Made by a program: the position numbers and the translations under genes | Source: Liopterus haemorrhoidalis | Lineage: Eukaryota; Arthropoda; Insecta; Coleoptera; Dytiscidae | Reading direction: 5' to 3' | Assembly (NCBI GenBank): GCA_963971575.1 | Contig: OZ020611.1 | Coordinates: 226,664,260-226,728,259 of the forward strand | Length of the DNA stretch: 64,000 bases | Shown here: one piece after another, positions 10,346 to 21,910 of the stretch | Numbering within the stretch: position 1 is the first letter of the stretch | How the letters are laid out: every line of letters begins with the position of its first letter | Notes under the pieces: model-generated | What the model was told of the DNA's origin: nothing | The model's database searches: none | What the model saw: only the letters and a program-made list of their open reading frames with translations

Positions 10346-11379
10346 GCGATAGTATCGATAAAACATCGATGTCTACTACCGATGTCGATGTTTAAACTCT
10401 TAAATTCAGAAACTACCGCTAGAGGCGCTGGAATCTTAAAAATTTAATTTTTATTAAAATCAGTACACAAAATATAAGCGCCATCTATTGTGATATAACA
10501 ATACTAATAGTGTTAGTTCTTATTCTTCTTAGCAGTTAGCAGAATACGAAAAAATAAGAGGAAACTTCTAATTTTTGCAAACAATGCGAACGGCCAAAGA
10601 CGCCAACACACTTTTTCTTTTTGAGTCTTGTTGACACTTTCCCAGTTGTTATTCCTCCAATCTCTAGATTTTTGTAAGTTGTCATTAGCTATTTTTTTAT
10701 AAATCTAGTTCCGCCTAAACCAAAGGAACAGACTTTATTTCAACTTAAAAAAGTATAAAAATAATTGTGTATGACAGTGTTATTTTTATGTTAAATAATA
10801 TAAAATTAACATTAGGATTACTATATTAGTATTGTAATAAAATCCAATATTTCATTTTAGAAATGTAAAAATAGTAAGGTCTGTTCCTTTGGTTTAGGCG
10901 GAACTAGATTTTCAATTCTAGTTACTTTTACCGACTGATTGAAACTTTTGATCATTTTGTTCAGGAAAAGTCAACTTCAATATATAAAAAAATATATAAA
11001 ATAATGACAAATTACAAAAATGAAAATTGCGGTTAGCCTAATCGTTTGGAATAGACTGTATTTACAAATTAGGATTATTATATTGGGTATAATAATGTTA
11101 ATGTGAAATTAATTACTATTAAAAAGGAATATTTCTATTTCAAAATCTAATAAATGCTTTTTGTGTAAATGCTATATGTTACTTTTTTCGTATTTTATCT
11201 TTACATTATTAAATAAAACCTATATAATATAAATAAATAGTTTTTTTTAATATTAATAAAACATCGATGTTTCCGATACATCGATGTTTTTCCTTCGATG
11301 TTTTTTCAACATCGATAGTAAGCGCCGATGTTAACATCGATGTTAAATATCGATGTTTTGCCTTCGATGTACAACCCTA
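10343..11379. mobile_element. hAT-like element with ATCGATG subterminal repeats (copy 1)
   Basis: Both ends are packed with AACATCGATGTTTT motifs. The right end reads TACAACCCTA, i.e. TAGGGTTGTA inverted. The left terminus is missing when compared with the copy at 55806, which begins TAGGGATGGGAAAAA. The internal sequence (GCGAACGGCCAA.GACGCCAA, GTCTTGTTGACACTTTCCCA) is shared with 55168-55405 and 55806-56411. The right terminus of a TA-MITE (about 10668-10735) and a full one (10877) sit inside. Confidence 0.7.
10877..11058. mobile_element. TA-flanked MITE, family E copy
   Basis: Ends AGGTCTGTTCCTTTGGTTTA and TCGTTTGGAATAGACTG are inverted repeats flanked by TA. The GTCTGTTCC...GGCGGAACTAG end is shared by copies at 27954, 61183 and 61498 and by partial copies at 10668, 48250 and 56213. 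TA duplication suggests a Tc1/mariner-type source. No coding sequence. Confidence 0.75.
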
Positions 11380-12094
11380 ATAGGAATAAGTAATTTCGTA
11401 TCATTATTTTAACCATTATCGATTGAATGCATTTATTTATGTAAATTAATGATAAAAATTAATTTAGTAATGTCAAATTTTACATTTAAAAACTACCTGT
11501 ATGAAGGCTTATTAAATTAGGGCTACAGCTTAAGTACGTCCTACCACTATTCATAATAAACTGCAATAATCTATATATAACACAAATTTTGAAATGATTT
11601 TTGTGCTAAAATTCTTTAATGAATGTTGGCAGTGTTGTGTTCCAATTGTTTTGTTGTGTTTTGTTACAATTTTTTGTGTATTTTGGAAAGCGGCGTTCAT
11701 AATTCATTATGTATAGAAAAAGTTAGACAGAATTAGAGCAAAAAGTTAATCAACTGTTTAAAACAAATGTCCGTCACCTGACTACTGCAGTAGGCAATTA
11801 TAACTCGCATAAAGCACCGAATACACGTACTGCGCGTACCTGCTCTCCTCTACGGAAAACGGAAAGCTAACTACGAAACTTTTAAACTTTTTAAGTATGA
11901 CTTCTCACAATAAGTTTTACTGTAGCTGTAGATAGCTAAAAAACACCATTGTGCAGCATCACTTCTAGAACTATGCGGGGGGAAAAATCGAGATTGTAAT
12001 CCGAATGAGATTATAAGGTGTCGTTTTCGATCGAAACCTAATCTGGGCTGAACATATTACCTATCTTAGAAAAAAATGCACACAACGATTAAAT
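11380..12094. other. No gene or repeat recognised
   Basis: AT-rich DNA; both strands were scanned and no motif could be supported. Confidence 0.5.
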
Positions 12095-12505
12095 ATTGAG
12101 ACGATTCAAGATTTGGCGAGAACGAATATAGGCAGAGAATGAACCATGAGATATTAGAAGTACTGGAAGGGAGCGATGTTGTAAGGAAAATTAAGCTACA
12201 GCGAGTAAGATGGCTTGGGCATGTATGGCGAGGAGAAGAAACGTCTATTATTCAGCGTTGCAGTGGGAACCAGGGAGGAAAAGAAAACGGGGAAGACCTA
12301 AGATAACATGTATGCAAGAAGTAGAAGAAGATCTGAAAAGGGCCGGAATTACGAGATGGAGAAATAAAGTTAGAAACAGACTACTTTGGAGAGAGATCAT
12401 AAGAAGATTTAATGCGAGATATAGGAATTGATCCATCCTGAAAAGGGATTTAGAAAGTCCAAAGGGCGGCGTTACGCCGTAGGGGTGTTTAGCCATTTAT
12501 TATTA
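12095..12505 (+). pseudogene. LINE 3' end (endonuclease/RT C-terminus) with ATT-rich tail
   Basis: Frame 1 from about 12100 gives RMNHEILEVLEGSDVVRKIK and RVRWLGHVWRGEE; after a frameshift near 12250 the next frame gives LQWEPGRKRKRGRPK and then WRNKVRNRLLWREIIRRFNA, ending at TGA 12429-12431. This RWLGHV ... KRGRPK ... W pattern is the conserved tail of RTE/craniofacial-development-protein-2-like endonuclease-reverse transcriptases. The 3' UTR ends in TTATTATTA, a simple tail usual for such LINEs. 5' truncated. Confidence 0.78.
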
Positions 12506-13348
12506 TTACGATTAAATATTGTATGCATTAGGACACCTCAAATGGGGAGCTCGAAAAGAAGTCGTCTTAAGTATTTAAAAATCAATGATCAGTCTAAACT
12601 TGAGTATTGCTGTATCAGTTCAAAACTGTTCCTTCAAAATATCCTCCGGAGTCATTAAAATTAATCCCACAATAAGTCTGCATATATATCCTTAAGAATT
12701 CTGGTTTTTGTCCCATATTTATTAGAGATCAGTCTTTCTAGTTCCCGTGCCACTTTTGCCTATTTTGGGTTATAAATCAAGTGTTTTCAGATCTCTGTTG
12801 ATTGTTATTTGTATCGTTAGTAGTGGTTGGTCTCGACTTCTTTTGTTCACCTCCAAGTCCAGAAGAACCTTCATTGTCAGTTTTTTTTTCGCTCTACGTT
12901 CCCATGCTTCATAATCGGGTTTCTCGGTGTTTATTCGATACAGGAGCTACCTTAAAGGTACCTCGGATAAGCTTGTTCCTGATTTTATGACGTCTTTTCA
13001 TACCTGCTGATCATCTGAACATTTTCAGCTGCTATTTGTAGCTTCTGCTCTGCGATTTTTCGTGTTACCCAGCACTGCTATCGCACGACTAGACGGGTGG
13101 CTCTTTTGTGGAAATTTCCTTGGTAACTCGTCTTCGTTTTATTTTACAATTGGTGGACAGCAATATTTATTTACTACTAAACGTAGTAAAGGTAAATCCT
13201 GGCTAAGGCATAGACGTTGGTATTCCTCGTTATTACCTCATCGTCATTAAAATATTCGTCATTTCTCTCCGCTCCATACCGTTGGGAGACCATGGGGGTG
13301 GTAGATCTGGACCTTTACTTCCTCAGTGTGATGAAGCTAATGGATGCG
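12506..13348. other. Unassigned region
   Basis: No clear gene. On the minus strand around 12780-13000 a frame reads EKPDYEAWERRAKKKLTM and then LLDLEVNKRSRDQPLLTIQI. It looks coding-like but I do not recognise it; it could be a decayed retroelement. The plus-strand open frames here have no motifs. Confidence 0.35.
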
Positions 13349-13562
13349 CAGTGGCGCACCCAGGAATATGGGGAGGGGGGCTCGGAGAACAAAAAATTTT
13401 AAATCTTGAATAATGTTTTCATTTCTGAAATACAAGTGACGACCTAAAAAAAAAGATCCTCACACTCCTGAAATACAAGTGATGACCTAAAAAAAGGTCC
13501 TGACTTCTAAAATATAAGATGACCTAAAAAAAAGTCTTCACTTCTGAAATATAAGTGAAAAA

Positions 13563-14400
13563 TTGATGTGAAGTGTGAATATTCACACATTTCAGGGTTT
13601 CGCAGGTATATAATAAGTGAATGCGGTATGCTGAGTGTGTAGGACAAATTTTACTTTGTAGTAATCACGGCAAAATGAACGATATTTTTAAAATAATTTA
13701 TCGTCTGTTAATCATATAATAAGACTGGTTATTAAATTTACGCTCATAAAAATTAAATACAACATTTGTCAAAATATAACTAGAATTTTGACAAAATAAT
13801 TTCAACATAATAAAAATGCAAAAAAAAAACAGAAAAAATAAAATTCACTCCGTACTCGAACTCGAAACCCTTCGTTTTCCAGTCAGTTGAAGAGCGCTTT
13901 AACGCATGTAGCTATCGCACGCTATACATGTGAGTGTCTTACATTGGTATAACTTTTGTACTTTGTGAACCAAAAACCACAAAAAATGCGTTATTTTCCA
14001 AAAACATAATCTGATCAAAAATTCCTGTTGTACTATTTCGGTTCACACCAATATACATTACTTAGAATTTTTTTAGATTTTTAGTTTAAACCATCTGGGC
14101 TACAGGGTGTGGGACAAAATTTTTTTTGCACATTTTTGGCAAAAATCGCATCAAAATAATTTATTTTGCAAAAATAAAAATTTGATCGTTAATCCACGTA
14201 CTAAGGGCTTTCATTTGATACCCTACCCAGAATTAAAAAAAAAAATTTTTGTTTTCGATGAGCACATATTTGTTTATATTTTTAGGGGGGTATGTTTTTT
14301 AGATGTTTTAGTATTTTTCCTATGTGCGGGTCAAAGAGTTGTATAAGCATGCCAAATTTCAACTCTCTAGGTTTAGCCGTTTGGCTACAATTTTTACCGA

Positions 14401-14438
<38 letters not shown>

Positions 14439-14485
14439 GACAAAATGACGGTATAAGGGTTTTTTGGTCATACCTACAAAACCCT
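13563..14485 (+). mobile_element. Family A scaffold element, copy A1
   Basis: Head TTGATGTGAAGTGTGAATAT with the hairpin GTGTGAATATTCACAC, then CAGGGTTTCGCAGGTAT. The tail holds an array of CAGA repeats (14401-14438) and ends CATACCTACAAAACCCT, the inverse of the subterminal AGGGTTTT.GCAGGTAT at the head. The scaffold segments ATGCGTTATTTTCC, CATCTGGGCTACAGGGTGTG and TTTAGCCGTTTGGCTACAAT recur in all other copies. A part of the head region present in A2 and A9 is deleted. No protein is encoded; short frames over the CAGA repeat are artefacts. Confidence 0.85.
13845..13945 (-). other. tRNA-like cassette of A1
   Basis: On the minus strand an A-box-like TAGCTACATGCGTTAAAGCG (about 13894-13914) is followed 30-35 nt later by a B-box-like GAGTTCGAGTAC (13852-13863). 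T-runs follow downstream on that strand. It occupies the same scaffold position as the cassettes of the other copies but its sequence differs from all of them. A good cloverleaf is not obvious, so I call it tRNA-like, not a tRNA gene. Confidence 0.5.
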
Positions 14486-14626
14486 AAAAAAACAAAGGTC
14501 TTCACTTTATGACTAAAAAAAAGTCCTCATGTCTATTTTAAATATAAAACATATATGTACCAATACCATGATGATAATTTTTCTTCCCTCTTTCTTGGGG
14601 GGGGGCAGCCCTGTGGTGCGTCACTG

Positions 14627-15629
14627 TGGATATTTACGGGTGCGTCACTGTGGATATTTACTTTATAATATAGTACTAGTACGCAGAGCGCACGAGTCTC
14701 TCTGAGACTGTGAATCGGGAAGCTTTTTTGGGTGTATAAACACCCTACTTTAAAAATAATAATAAGAATACAGAATCAGCTACGTTTTCGTGGTTAATAA
14801 GCTGGTAGAAAATCGTAGTTCCCAGGACAAAACTGCAATTAGGTACTTATGCGTAAATGGGAATATGATGACAGGTAGGCAAAAGGGATGATGATGAGGC
14901 AGAAAAGCATCTACTTCAGAAAATTGATGGTGCTGAGAAGGAGGTAAAATATGCCTATCAATAACAACAAGACATCATTTTTGGAAGAACCAAATAGTGG
15001 GCAAAATTATTGCTATCTTCACTTGCCGTAAAGGGATTATAGCAATTATTTTGTTCCCACATCCAAACTTGATTTGTCTCCGATACCCTTTCATTGCTAG
15101 ATGATCCTTTTAATATGGTTTGTAAAACTAAACTAATATTCTAGGCGTCCTTTTAAACCTTTACATCTTTAACAGTTTGGTACAGTGGATCTGGCAAAAA
15201 ATTGCTACCGCTGGTGATTAACCCCGAGCCTTGCACTGGAAATAGGCCGTGAATCGGATATTAATAAACAGTGGGGTCTTCAACTATCACTATAGTGGCC
15301 ATTTGTACTTAGATATTAGTTGTGAGTGGCAATCGTGGGGTCGTTCGTAAGAAAAAGAGTATAAAACCGCGCGACTTGCCAAGTTAATCAAGAATACTAG
15401 TTTTATTAACTGCAACAAGTTTGTCTAACTTCTTTATCTTTTATTTATATTTCCTAAAAGCTCTCATTTCACGTTCATATTTTAAATAAGTCATATTTTC
15501 AGAAAGTTTTCTCCAAAACAGATAGTCTCTAATCGGTCATCGGTTATTTTTCACCTGATATCTATATATTCCAATAAGATTCAATAAGATTATTTTTCTA
15601 GTCCGCTCAAAATCTCATATGTGGTTTCT
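14627..15629. other. No gene seen; short tandem duplication
   Basis: GTGCGTCACTGTGGATATTTAC is present twice (about 14615-14660), straddling the end of the hAT MITE, perhaps a slippage or TSD-linked duplication. From 14660 to 15629 nothing is recognised. Confidence 0.5.
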
Positions 15630-15632
15630 TAA

Positions 15633-16241
15633 TGGCGCGTCTACATTGAGGCAACATGGTAGCATACGACAAGTCTGACGAAACCGTCAGACCATGTCGC
15701 ATTGACAAGCTAGTGTCTACACCAACACTGGGAGCGTGCTACTGTTTATTGTTGCGAGATCTGTCAGTTTACTGAATAAATATGGCGGATCGCAAAAATA
15801 TTATTACATTTTATAACTATAAATAATATCAAGCTAATTTATACTATTTTATAACAAATCTTAATTCCATAACAAAAACATAACCTTACTTAATTATGTT
15901 TATCATTATTTCTCATACTCTATTTTATCAAAACTTATATTTACTCACTTATCTTAAATAAATTTAAGTTGCTAAATAATTTTTGATGATACAGCAACGC
16001 TTATAACACTAGTTAATTTAAAAAACAAATACTTCTATAATAACAACTATCAAATATCAAAATGGCGAGCATGTGGCTTTCAGAACTGGTAGCGTGTCGC
16101 ACGAAAACTCTTTGATGTTTACCGCCAAGTAACGGGAACGAGCAACATGTCGCACCGCGCCCATCAGACCGCTGCACATTGGTAGCATGCGACATGTCCA
16201 ACGGTCGCATGCTACCATGTTGCCTCGATGTAGACGCGCCA
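15633..16241. mobile_element. PIF/Harbinger-like MITE, TAA TSD
   Basis: Long inverted repeats: left TGGCGCGTCTACATTGAGGC plus AACATGGTAGCAT, and right ATGCTACCATGTTGCC plus TCGATGTAGACGCGCCA. They are flanked by TAA at 15630-15632 and 16242-16244. A 3-bp TWA duplication is the Harbinger hallmark. Subterminal CGACATG/GTCGCA motifs repeat. No ORF with motifs; 609 bp. Confidence 0.78.
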
Positions 16242-16334
16242 TAAAAGGTTGATGTCGTCTATTAATTTATATTATTATAAGTTTAGAACGCTCTACGATG
16301 TTTTCTGAATTTAAATTTCCACTGTTGTCTACCC

Positions 16335-17687
16335 CAGTGGTTTTCAACCATTTTCATTCGTGGATTGGCAAAAGACGTAAAAACTTTAGCCCACTGGGAA
16401 AGTGGAAAGTATAAGTTTGGAAGGAAAATAATTGCGGGTTTAGTTTTCTGAATTTTAACCTTAATTTTTTTCAATGAAAACATCATTTCATCGTGTTCAT
16501 GTTAATCGTATTTTAAAGCGTATTTTCCAATCTGTATTTTTGTAACATCGACTTCGGTTTTATTATTAATTTTGCTTCAAATTGGTCTATTATATTAAAG
16601 ATGGAAAATAAGCAAATAAGAGCAATTTTTTGTTTGCGTTTAAAACGGGTATTAGAGCAGCAGAAACTTCTTGTAAACTAAAGAAATAGGAAACTAAAAG
16701 TGTAGGTATTGTAGGAATGTACTGCAGTATTAGTTTGTGATACCTATTGCACTTGCCAGTATATTACAACATAATTTTTTTTTTTAATGTGACGATTGCT
16801 CCTGCATAGTGTTCGATAAAAGTTCAATATTTGGTGAATATTCAATAATCTTTAACTTAAGTCAGCCCTCAAGTACCAGGTCAGTAAGATTACTTCTTAA
16901 CTGACTCTTTATTAATTTCATGTGTGAAAAGACTAGCTCAGAGTAATATGTGGATCCGAAAATTGTCAGTATTTTGTCCAAAAGCATAATTTTTTAAATA
17001 TTGAACAATTCTGGAAGACGGTTCCAAGCTTCGAAAACAACTTTATCTATATTTTGAAGATTGTGAATTTCGGTCCAATTACGCTGGGAAGATAAAATGC
17101 ACTTTTCTCTTTCTAAACTTTCCAGTTCAGAATTAAGTTTTAATAATATATTATTCCATAAATCTTTTGTTTTCAAATCCAATAATTGAAGTTCAAATTG
17201 TGCCTGATTAGTCAATGGGAATGCTGATAAATGTAATTGCTGCATATCTGCTTCAATTGGTTTTGTCAAAAAAGCTAGTGTAGTATTATATTTTCCAAAC
17301 TCTTTAAATCTTTCTCCAAAATCTTCTTGTATGTTAACAAGAGTTTGTGCAAAAAAAATTGGCATTAGTAACGCTGTTACTGTCCTTATGTTTTTGTAAA
17401 TTAATAAAATATAAAAATGATTCTTCACGTAAATCATTCACAAATACAGATAACTTTTTTTCCAAACAAATTACTTCTTCCAAATGGGAATATACAGTAA
17501 CTCGGGGAATTACCGGATGTGAATTTCACTGTAATACATCCTGAACAATACAAAACCTGTATAGTACAAGCAGTAAGTTGAAAATAAAAAATTAATTATA
17601 TTAAAATAAAAACCAGTAAATTTTCAAAGAGTCACAAAATTTTCTAAAAGAGCCGCGTACGACTCAGCCGCAGGTTGCCGACCCCTG
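16335..17687 (-). mobile_element. hAT transposon relic
   Basis: Ends CAGTGGTTTTCAACC and GGTTGCCGACCCCTG are hAT-type inverted repeats. The flanking octamers GTCTACCC and GTCTAGGT share the first five bases. The minus strand carries a transposase pseudogene with its 3' end toward 16862. At 1353 bp it lacks space for a full transposase. Confidence 0.72.
16862..17490 (-). pseudogene. hAT transposase pseudogene (GTF2IRD2-like type)
   Basis: Read on the minus strand: LEEVICLEKKLSVFVNDLRE, a frameshift near 17355, then IQEDFGERFKEFGKYNTTL, FELQLLDLKTKDLWNNIL and WNRLPELFNI. An in-frame TAA at 16994-16996 is followed by LLDKILTIFGSTYYSELVFS and HMKLIKSQLRSNLTD. The last part is the hAT C-terminal dimerisation motif (normally STY.CE..FS.MK..K...R..L). 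The LELDLK.KDLW segment matches hAT proteins domesticated as GTF2IRD2 in vertebrates. One frameshift and one stop make it a pseudogene; catalytic N-terminal parts are absent. Confidence 0.8.
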
Positions 17688-18089
17688 GTCTAGGTTAACC
17701 CAAATGTGATCTTAGCCGAAACAATGACGTTAGAAGGGACCTTATTTAGTTCAGCCTGTGATCTGAGAAAAGTGTCGTGTGTGAGGAGCTTTAGGATGGA
17801 ACTGTTGGCAAGAGAACTGTGTAGAATTTCCACCGGATGAAATCCATTTTCAACTTACGTTATTTCAGAACATCACAAGTCTGCATTCACAACTCCTCAC
17901 AAATTAGACTCACTACTTTAATTGCAATAACAAAGACATTTCATCACGAATTTTTCACATTATTCGTTTGTATTTGTAAAAATATTTCTTTTGACTATAT
18001 TAACAAAAATACTGCATACTAATGGATACGGAATCCTGCAAAAGGTTTCTAATACAAAGTAAAAAAATCAACTGTGGCGGTAGGAAAGC
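17688..18089. other. No feature recognised
   Basis: Short open frames only, with no motifs on either strand. Confidence 0.5.
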
Positions 18090-18744
18090 GACCGACATCA
18101 TAAAGTACTTGTATAAAATATATTCGAGTAGAAATAACTTGGCCTAATATTTTCGAACAGAGATATTATTTATCATGACCATGGAAACGATACATATAAG
18201 CATAAAAAATTGAGTTAAAAAAAAAAAATCGAAAAATTTTTCAATTTTTTTTCGTTTTATCAAAAAATGTCTTAAATAAAAGTTGTTAGTTATTGCTTTT
18301 ATAGCAACTTTTGTTCAATAAATTTTTTCGAAATATTTTTCTGTGGTGAAATATTCATAAAAATCTTAAAATCGACACGAGTAAACTCCCATTTTTAGTC
18401 AACCGATTTGTACCAAAAGTTGATCAACTCTTGCCATTGATGGCAGAAGCTTAAATATAAAGTTTCATAAAAATCCTTTGAGCCGAATTTGCTCTGCATG
18501 TGTACACGGACGGCCGGACAGACGGACAGACGGACAGACGGACAGACAGACAGACGGACAGACGGACAGACGGACAGACGGACAGACGGACAGACGGACA
18601 GACGGACAGACGGACGTATAGACATCATGCTAAAAATAGTCAAAACGTTATGTAGGGACCTCAATTCGTGGAGATCCATCGAAATCTCGAAATGTCAAAA
18701 TCGGTATGATCACAATACCTCCCTTATATATGTTGGCGGTCGGT
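18090..18744 (+). mobile_element. Family C element with octamer microsatellite (C1)
   Basis: Left end ACCGACATCATAAAGTACTT, right end TATGTTGGCGGTCGGT. The copy at 47299 shows the intact inverted ends ACCGACCGCCA and TGGCGGTCGGT. Conserved internal blocks: GGCCTAATATTTTCGAACAG, CATGACCATGGAAACG, GAGCCGAATTTGCTCTGC, and GTTATGTAGGGACCTCAATT with GTGGAGATCCATCGAAATCT. An ACGGACAG array lies 110-240 bp from the right end. Non-coding; superfamily unknown. Confidence 0.75.
18507..18615 (+). repeat. ACGGACAG octamer microsatellite
   Basis: Tandem units of GACGGACA with one GACA variant, inside C1. The much longer homologous array is at 47419-47757 on the other strand. Long frames reading RTDGQTDR or VCPSVRLS come from the repeat and are not genes. 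Confidence 0.9.
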
Positions 18745-20258
18745 AAAAATATTGTAACAGATAATTGAAATGTAATTAAATGTAGTATGCAGCCTAACAT
18801 GTATTACCTAAGCCGTACACCCAGGATTTATTCTTAGGGGGGGGGGGGCTTAGAAGACAAAACATTTTTCATGAAAACACGAAAACTTCAAAATGCAAAG
18901 ACGAAAGTGGACGAAAAATGCTCCTTTGCCCGATTCTATCTTTGAAAGATAGTGGACGTTCGTGTTTAGTGTTGTGAAAAAAAAGTCAAATCGAATAAAT
19001 TATTTTTTAGTGCTTCTTGGGAGGGGGTCGAGTCCGTGAGCCCCATGAGTGCGCGCTGGTTCTATCTACTTTTTTACCGCTTTTTCAAAAAGTTATATTT
19101 TTTCATTGGTTTTTTCAATGTTCTCTTTTTATCAATTTTGCAGCCCCCCAAATTTTCCGCTCTGGTCAATTGCGCTGTTTGCGTCCCTCTAGATTGGGTC
19201 CTGCATACAGTCGATTCGTTGCTAAGCAATGGACGTAGAACCGTCTACAAGACGTATTTGTATTAGTTTGACTTCATTACTAGGCGCATATACAACATCA
19301 GTGGACAGCTATCTTTGAAAAAGCACTCTTGCAGGCTTTAACTTCGTCGTATCTCTTGTAGTTTTCGAGATCTTCCATACATTCCCAGTAAAATTGGACA
19401 CCCGGTACTAACTTTCTCAAGGCTAAAAACGTAATGCCTTACAATAATATTATTTGTGAAATCTATATTTTTATTTGTATTTGAAACGTGTATTTTTCAC
19501 AGTCTGTTCTTTCCCTAAAACCGTGGTGTCAGATTTGAAAGTTTTTTATTTTTATCAGCGTAAGTAAGAGACGCAGATATTTTTGGCCTAGTAATAATAT
19601 ATAACCACCACACCAGCAAGTAGTAGCTAGCTGCTTAGCACTATGATCTTATTCGTCGGTCGCGTTCGAACATTTATCAAAACAATTCATAAACAGCTTT
19701 GATTTTAAATAAACCTGCTAATAAATATAGTGTTTACTGAATATTCCGAGGACGTTGAACTTTTAAAAAAACATTGGATTTAAATTTCACTGGAAATTGG
19801 ATTTTTTTTTGTTTTTTCTCACATGTTTTATTGCTGAAGTTTTGAGTTTCTGTTTATCTATCAAATCAATTAGATTTAAATTTATAACTTTTGAATAAAG
19901 TTTTAAAAAAGTTAAAAATATTAAAAAGTTAAAATTCAGTTATCATTCCATTACTTTTCGATCGGTTTTTAGAAATTAAATTACCTTTACAGCAATATTT
20001 TTAGGGTCTCGTAGGTTTCGTAGCAATAATACATATTTGTACCAATTTTTAATAAAATAGGACACAAAAATGTTTTGCTTAAAAATCACAATTTTTTTAA
20101 GGTCTATCCCTTATGATTTTTTCGATTTTTTGCCATTTTTATAAGGGTTTTGGATTACTGCCCATACAATAAGAAATTAAAATATCATACGTCTTATATA
20201 GTGATATATTTTCCATCAATAAAATATATAAATAAAGTAAGAGTGTAAGTGTGAAAAT
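18745..20258. other. No gene seen
   Basis: A G-run and a GAGGGGGTCGAGTCCGTGAG block near 18830-19040, with GCAGCCCCCCAAATTTTCC near 19140, hint at a decayed hAT MITE but no matching ends were found. The rest (19200-20258) is AT-rich without motifs. Confidence 0.4.
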
Positions 20259-21910
20259 CTATTGGTTAAATTGCTGTGGAGTTAATTCATCATCTTCAAA
20301 TTGCTTTATACTGTAGTAGGCCTTCGTTATGACAATTTTTTTCATTTTATTTTTAAATTGCTTAATTTCTAGGTTTCTGACATTATCTGGAAGTTTGTTC
20401 AAAAACTTAGTTCCCATTATATTGGACTGGTTTCTTACGTCATATCTTGAGAAGGGTATTCTAAAATCAGTTCTATTGCGAGTGGAGTAACCATGAAAAG
20501 AACTATTCGTTTTTAAATATGAAGAATTTTCTTTAATGTAAATTAGTATATGGTATATGTAAAGTGCTGGCAAAGTTAAAATACCATGCTGTATGAACAG
20601 TTCTTTACAAGGTGTGCTCCATTTGACACCGCTTAAAATTCTAATACATCTCTTCTGCAGCCTGAATAATCTCAAGGTGTCAACTGAGTTTCCCCTCAAA
20701 ATAATACCATAAGACAGAGTTGATTGAATATAGGAAAAATATGCTATTTTCATTGTTAAATATATTGTTATCTTGGATAGCTTATATAAAAAAAGTTGTA
20801 TTTATTAATATTTGTGGCAACGCTATTTATTTGTAGCTTCCAGTTAAGTTTGTTATCCAGGATAAAGCCAAGAAATTTGGCTTGGTTGCTGAAACCCTCG
20901 TAACATTCATTAACGCGCCTGTTAAATGTAAATAGCATATTTTTTGTTTTGTCAGCGTTAAGATATAATTTGTTAGCTGAAAACCAATTCTGAACTAACT
21001 TGGTATTATTTTCCATATTAGTTTTGGCATGTTCAAAATCAGGCCCTGTATTGATAAATGTTGTATCATCCGCAAACATAACTGTGTTAGACAGTGCATG
21101 TGAGGGAAGATCATTGATGAACAATATGAAAAGTAAGGGGCCCAATATCGAACCCTGCCCAACTCCTATGTTGATTTTGGCTACAGGAGAGTGTGAATTC
21201 TTGTGATAAACAGATTGTTCACGATCAGTTAAATAGCTCTCAATCAGCTGAAGAACGGTGCCCCTGTTCCCATATTGATAAAGTTTACTTATCAATATTG
21301 CGTGCGATACACAGTTAAAAGCTTTGGAAAGGTCAGTAAAAGATGCTAACACACATTCACTTCTCTCCAGGCTACCGACAATGTCGTTGATCAAGGACAT
21401 CGCAGCTTTACATGTTGATAGTGTTGGACGAAAACCAAATTGTTTTGTTGATAGTATATTATGTGTTGTTAAAAAATTTGAAAATTTGTTATAAATAGCC
21501 CTCTCTACTACCTTTGAAATAATGGGGGTTAAACTTATTAGCCTGTAGTTGGACGGATTGTTCGGGTCACCATTTTTGTAGATCGGTATAACTTTGGAGC
21601 GTTTGAGACATGCTGGAAAAGTCCCTGTTGTGAATATCAAATTAATTATATCTGTTATGGGGTCCGTTATATAGTCTGCAGAGATTTTAAGTATATTTTT
21701 GTCCATCCGTATGAATCTGAGCTACTAGAATTCTTTAAATTTTTTATTAAGTCCTTAACTTCATTTGAATCGACAGGAGAAAGATAAATAGAGTAAGGAT
21801 TACTAACTAAATTACTATTTAATAGTTCAAGCGGATCTATATTATTCGAATTATTTATTTTTTTAGTAATTTCATCACCAATGTTTGAAAAGTACAAGTT
21901 AAATTGGTCA
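20259..21910 (-). pseudogene. LINE reverse transcriptase pseudogene (jockey/CR1-like)
   Basis: Read on the minus strand, three frames join. First 21897-21667 (YFSNIGDEITKKINNSN, VDSNEVKDLIKNLKNSSSSD), upstream of the RT fingers. Then 21706-20768, the RT core: PSNYRLISLTPIISKVVER, QFGFRPTLST, FTDLSKAF (catalytic Asp near residue 125), GVGQGSILGPLLFILFINDL (181-200) and FADD (211-214). Then 20753-20259 (LQKRCIRILSG, LPALYIYHILIYIKEN, FLNKLPDNVRNL), the C-terminal region seen in jockey/CR1-like elements. Two frameshifts and 5' truncation show it is dead, although the RT catalytic motifs remain. Confidence 0.9.

Larger units (their letters stand above)
13349..14626. mobile_element. hAT-like MITE split by scaffold element A1
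   Basis: Ends CAGTGGCGCACCCAGG and CTGTGGTGCGTCACTG are imperfect inverted repeats. The flanking octamers TGGATGCG and TGGATATT agree in the first five bases. The interior consists of direct repeats of a unit like TCTGAAATACAAGTGATGAC plus CTAAAAAAAGGTCC. The array resumes after A1 (AAAGGTCTTCACTT at 14495), showing that A1 inserted into it. Confidence 0.65.

Noticed and set aside
13563..14485. Family A as a Helitron
   Set aside because: A subterminal hairpin exists, but the 5' TC, 3' CTRR and insertion between A and T are absent; inverted AGGGTTTTGTAGG repeats argue against it.
18395..18746. Open frames over 18395-18746 on both strands
   Set aside because: Same cause: ACGGACAG repeat inside C1.
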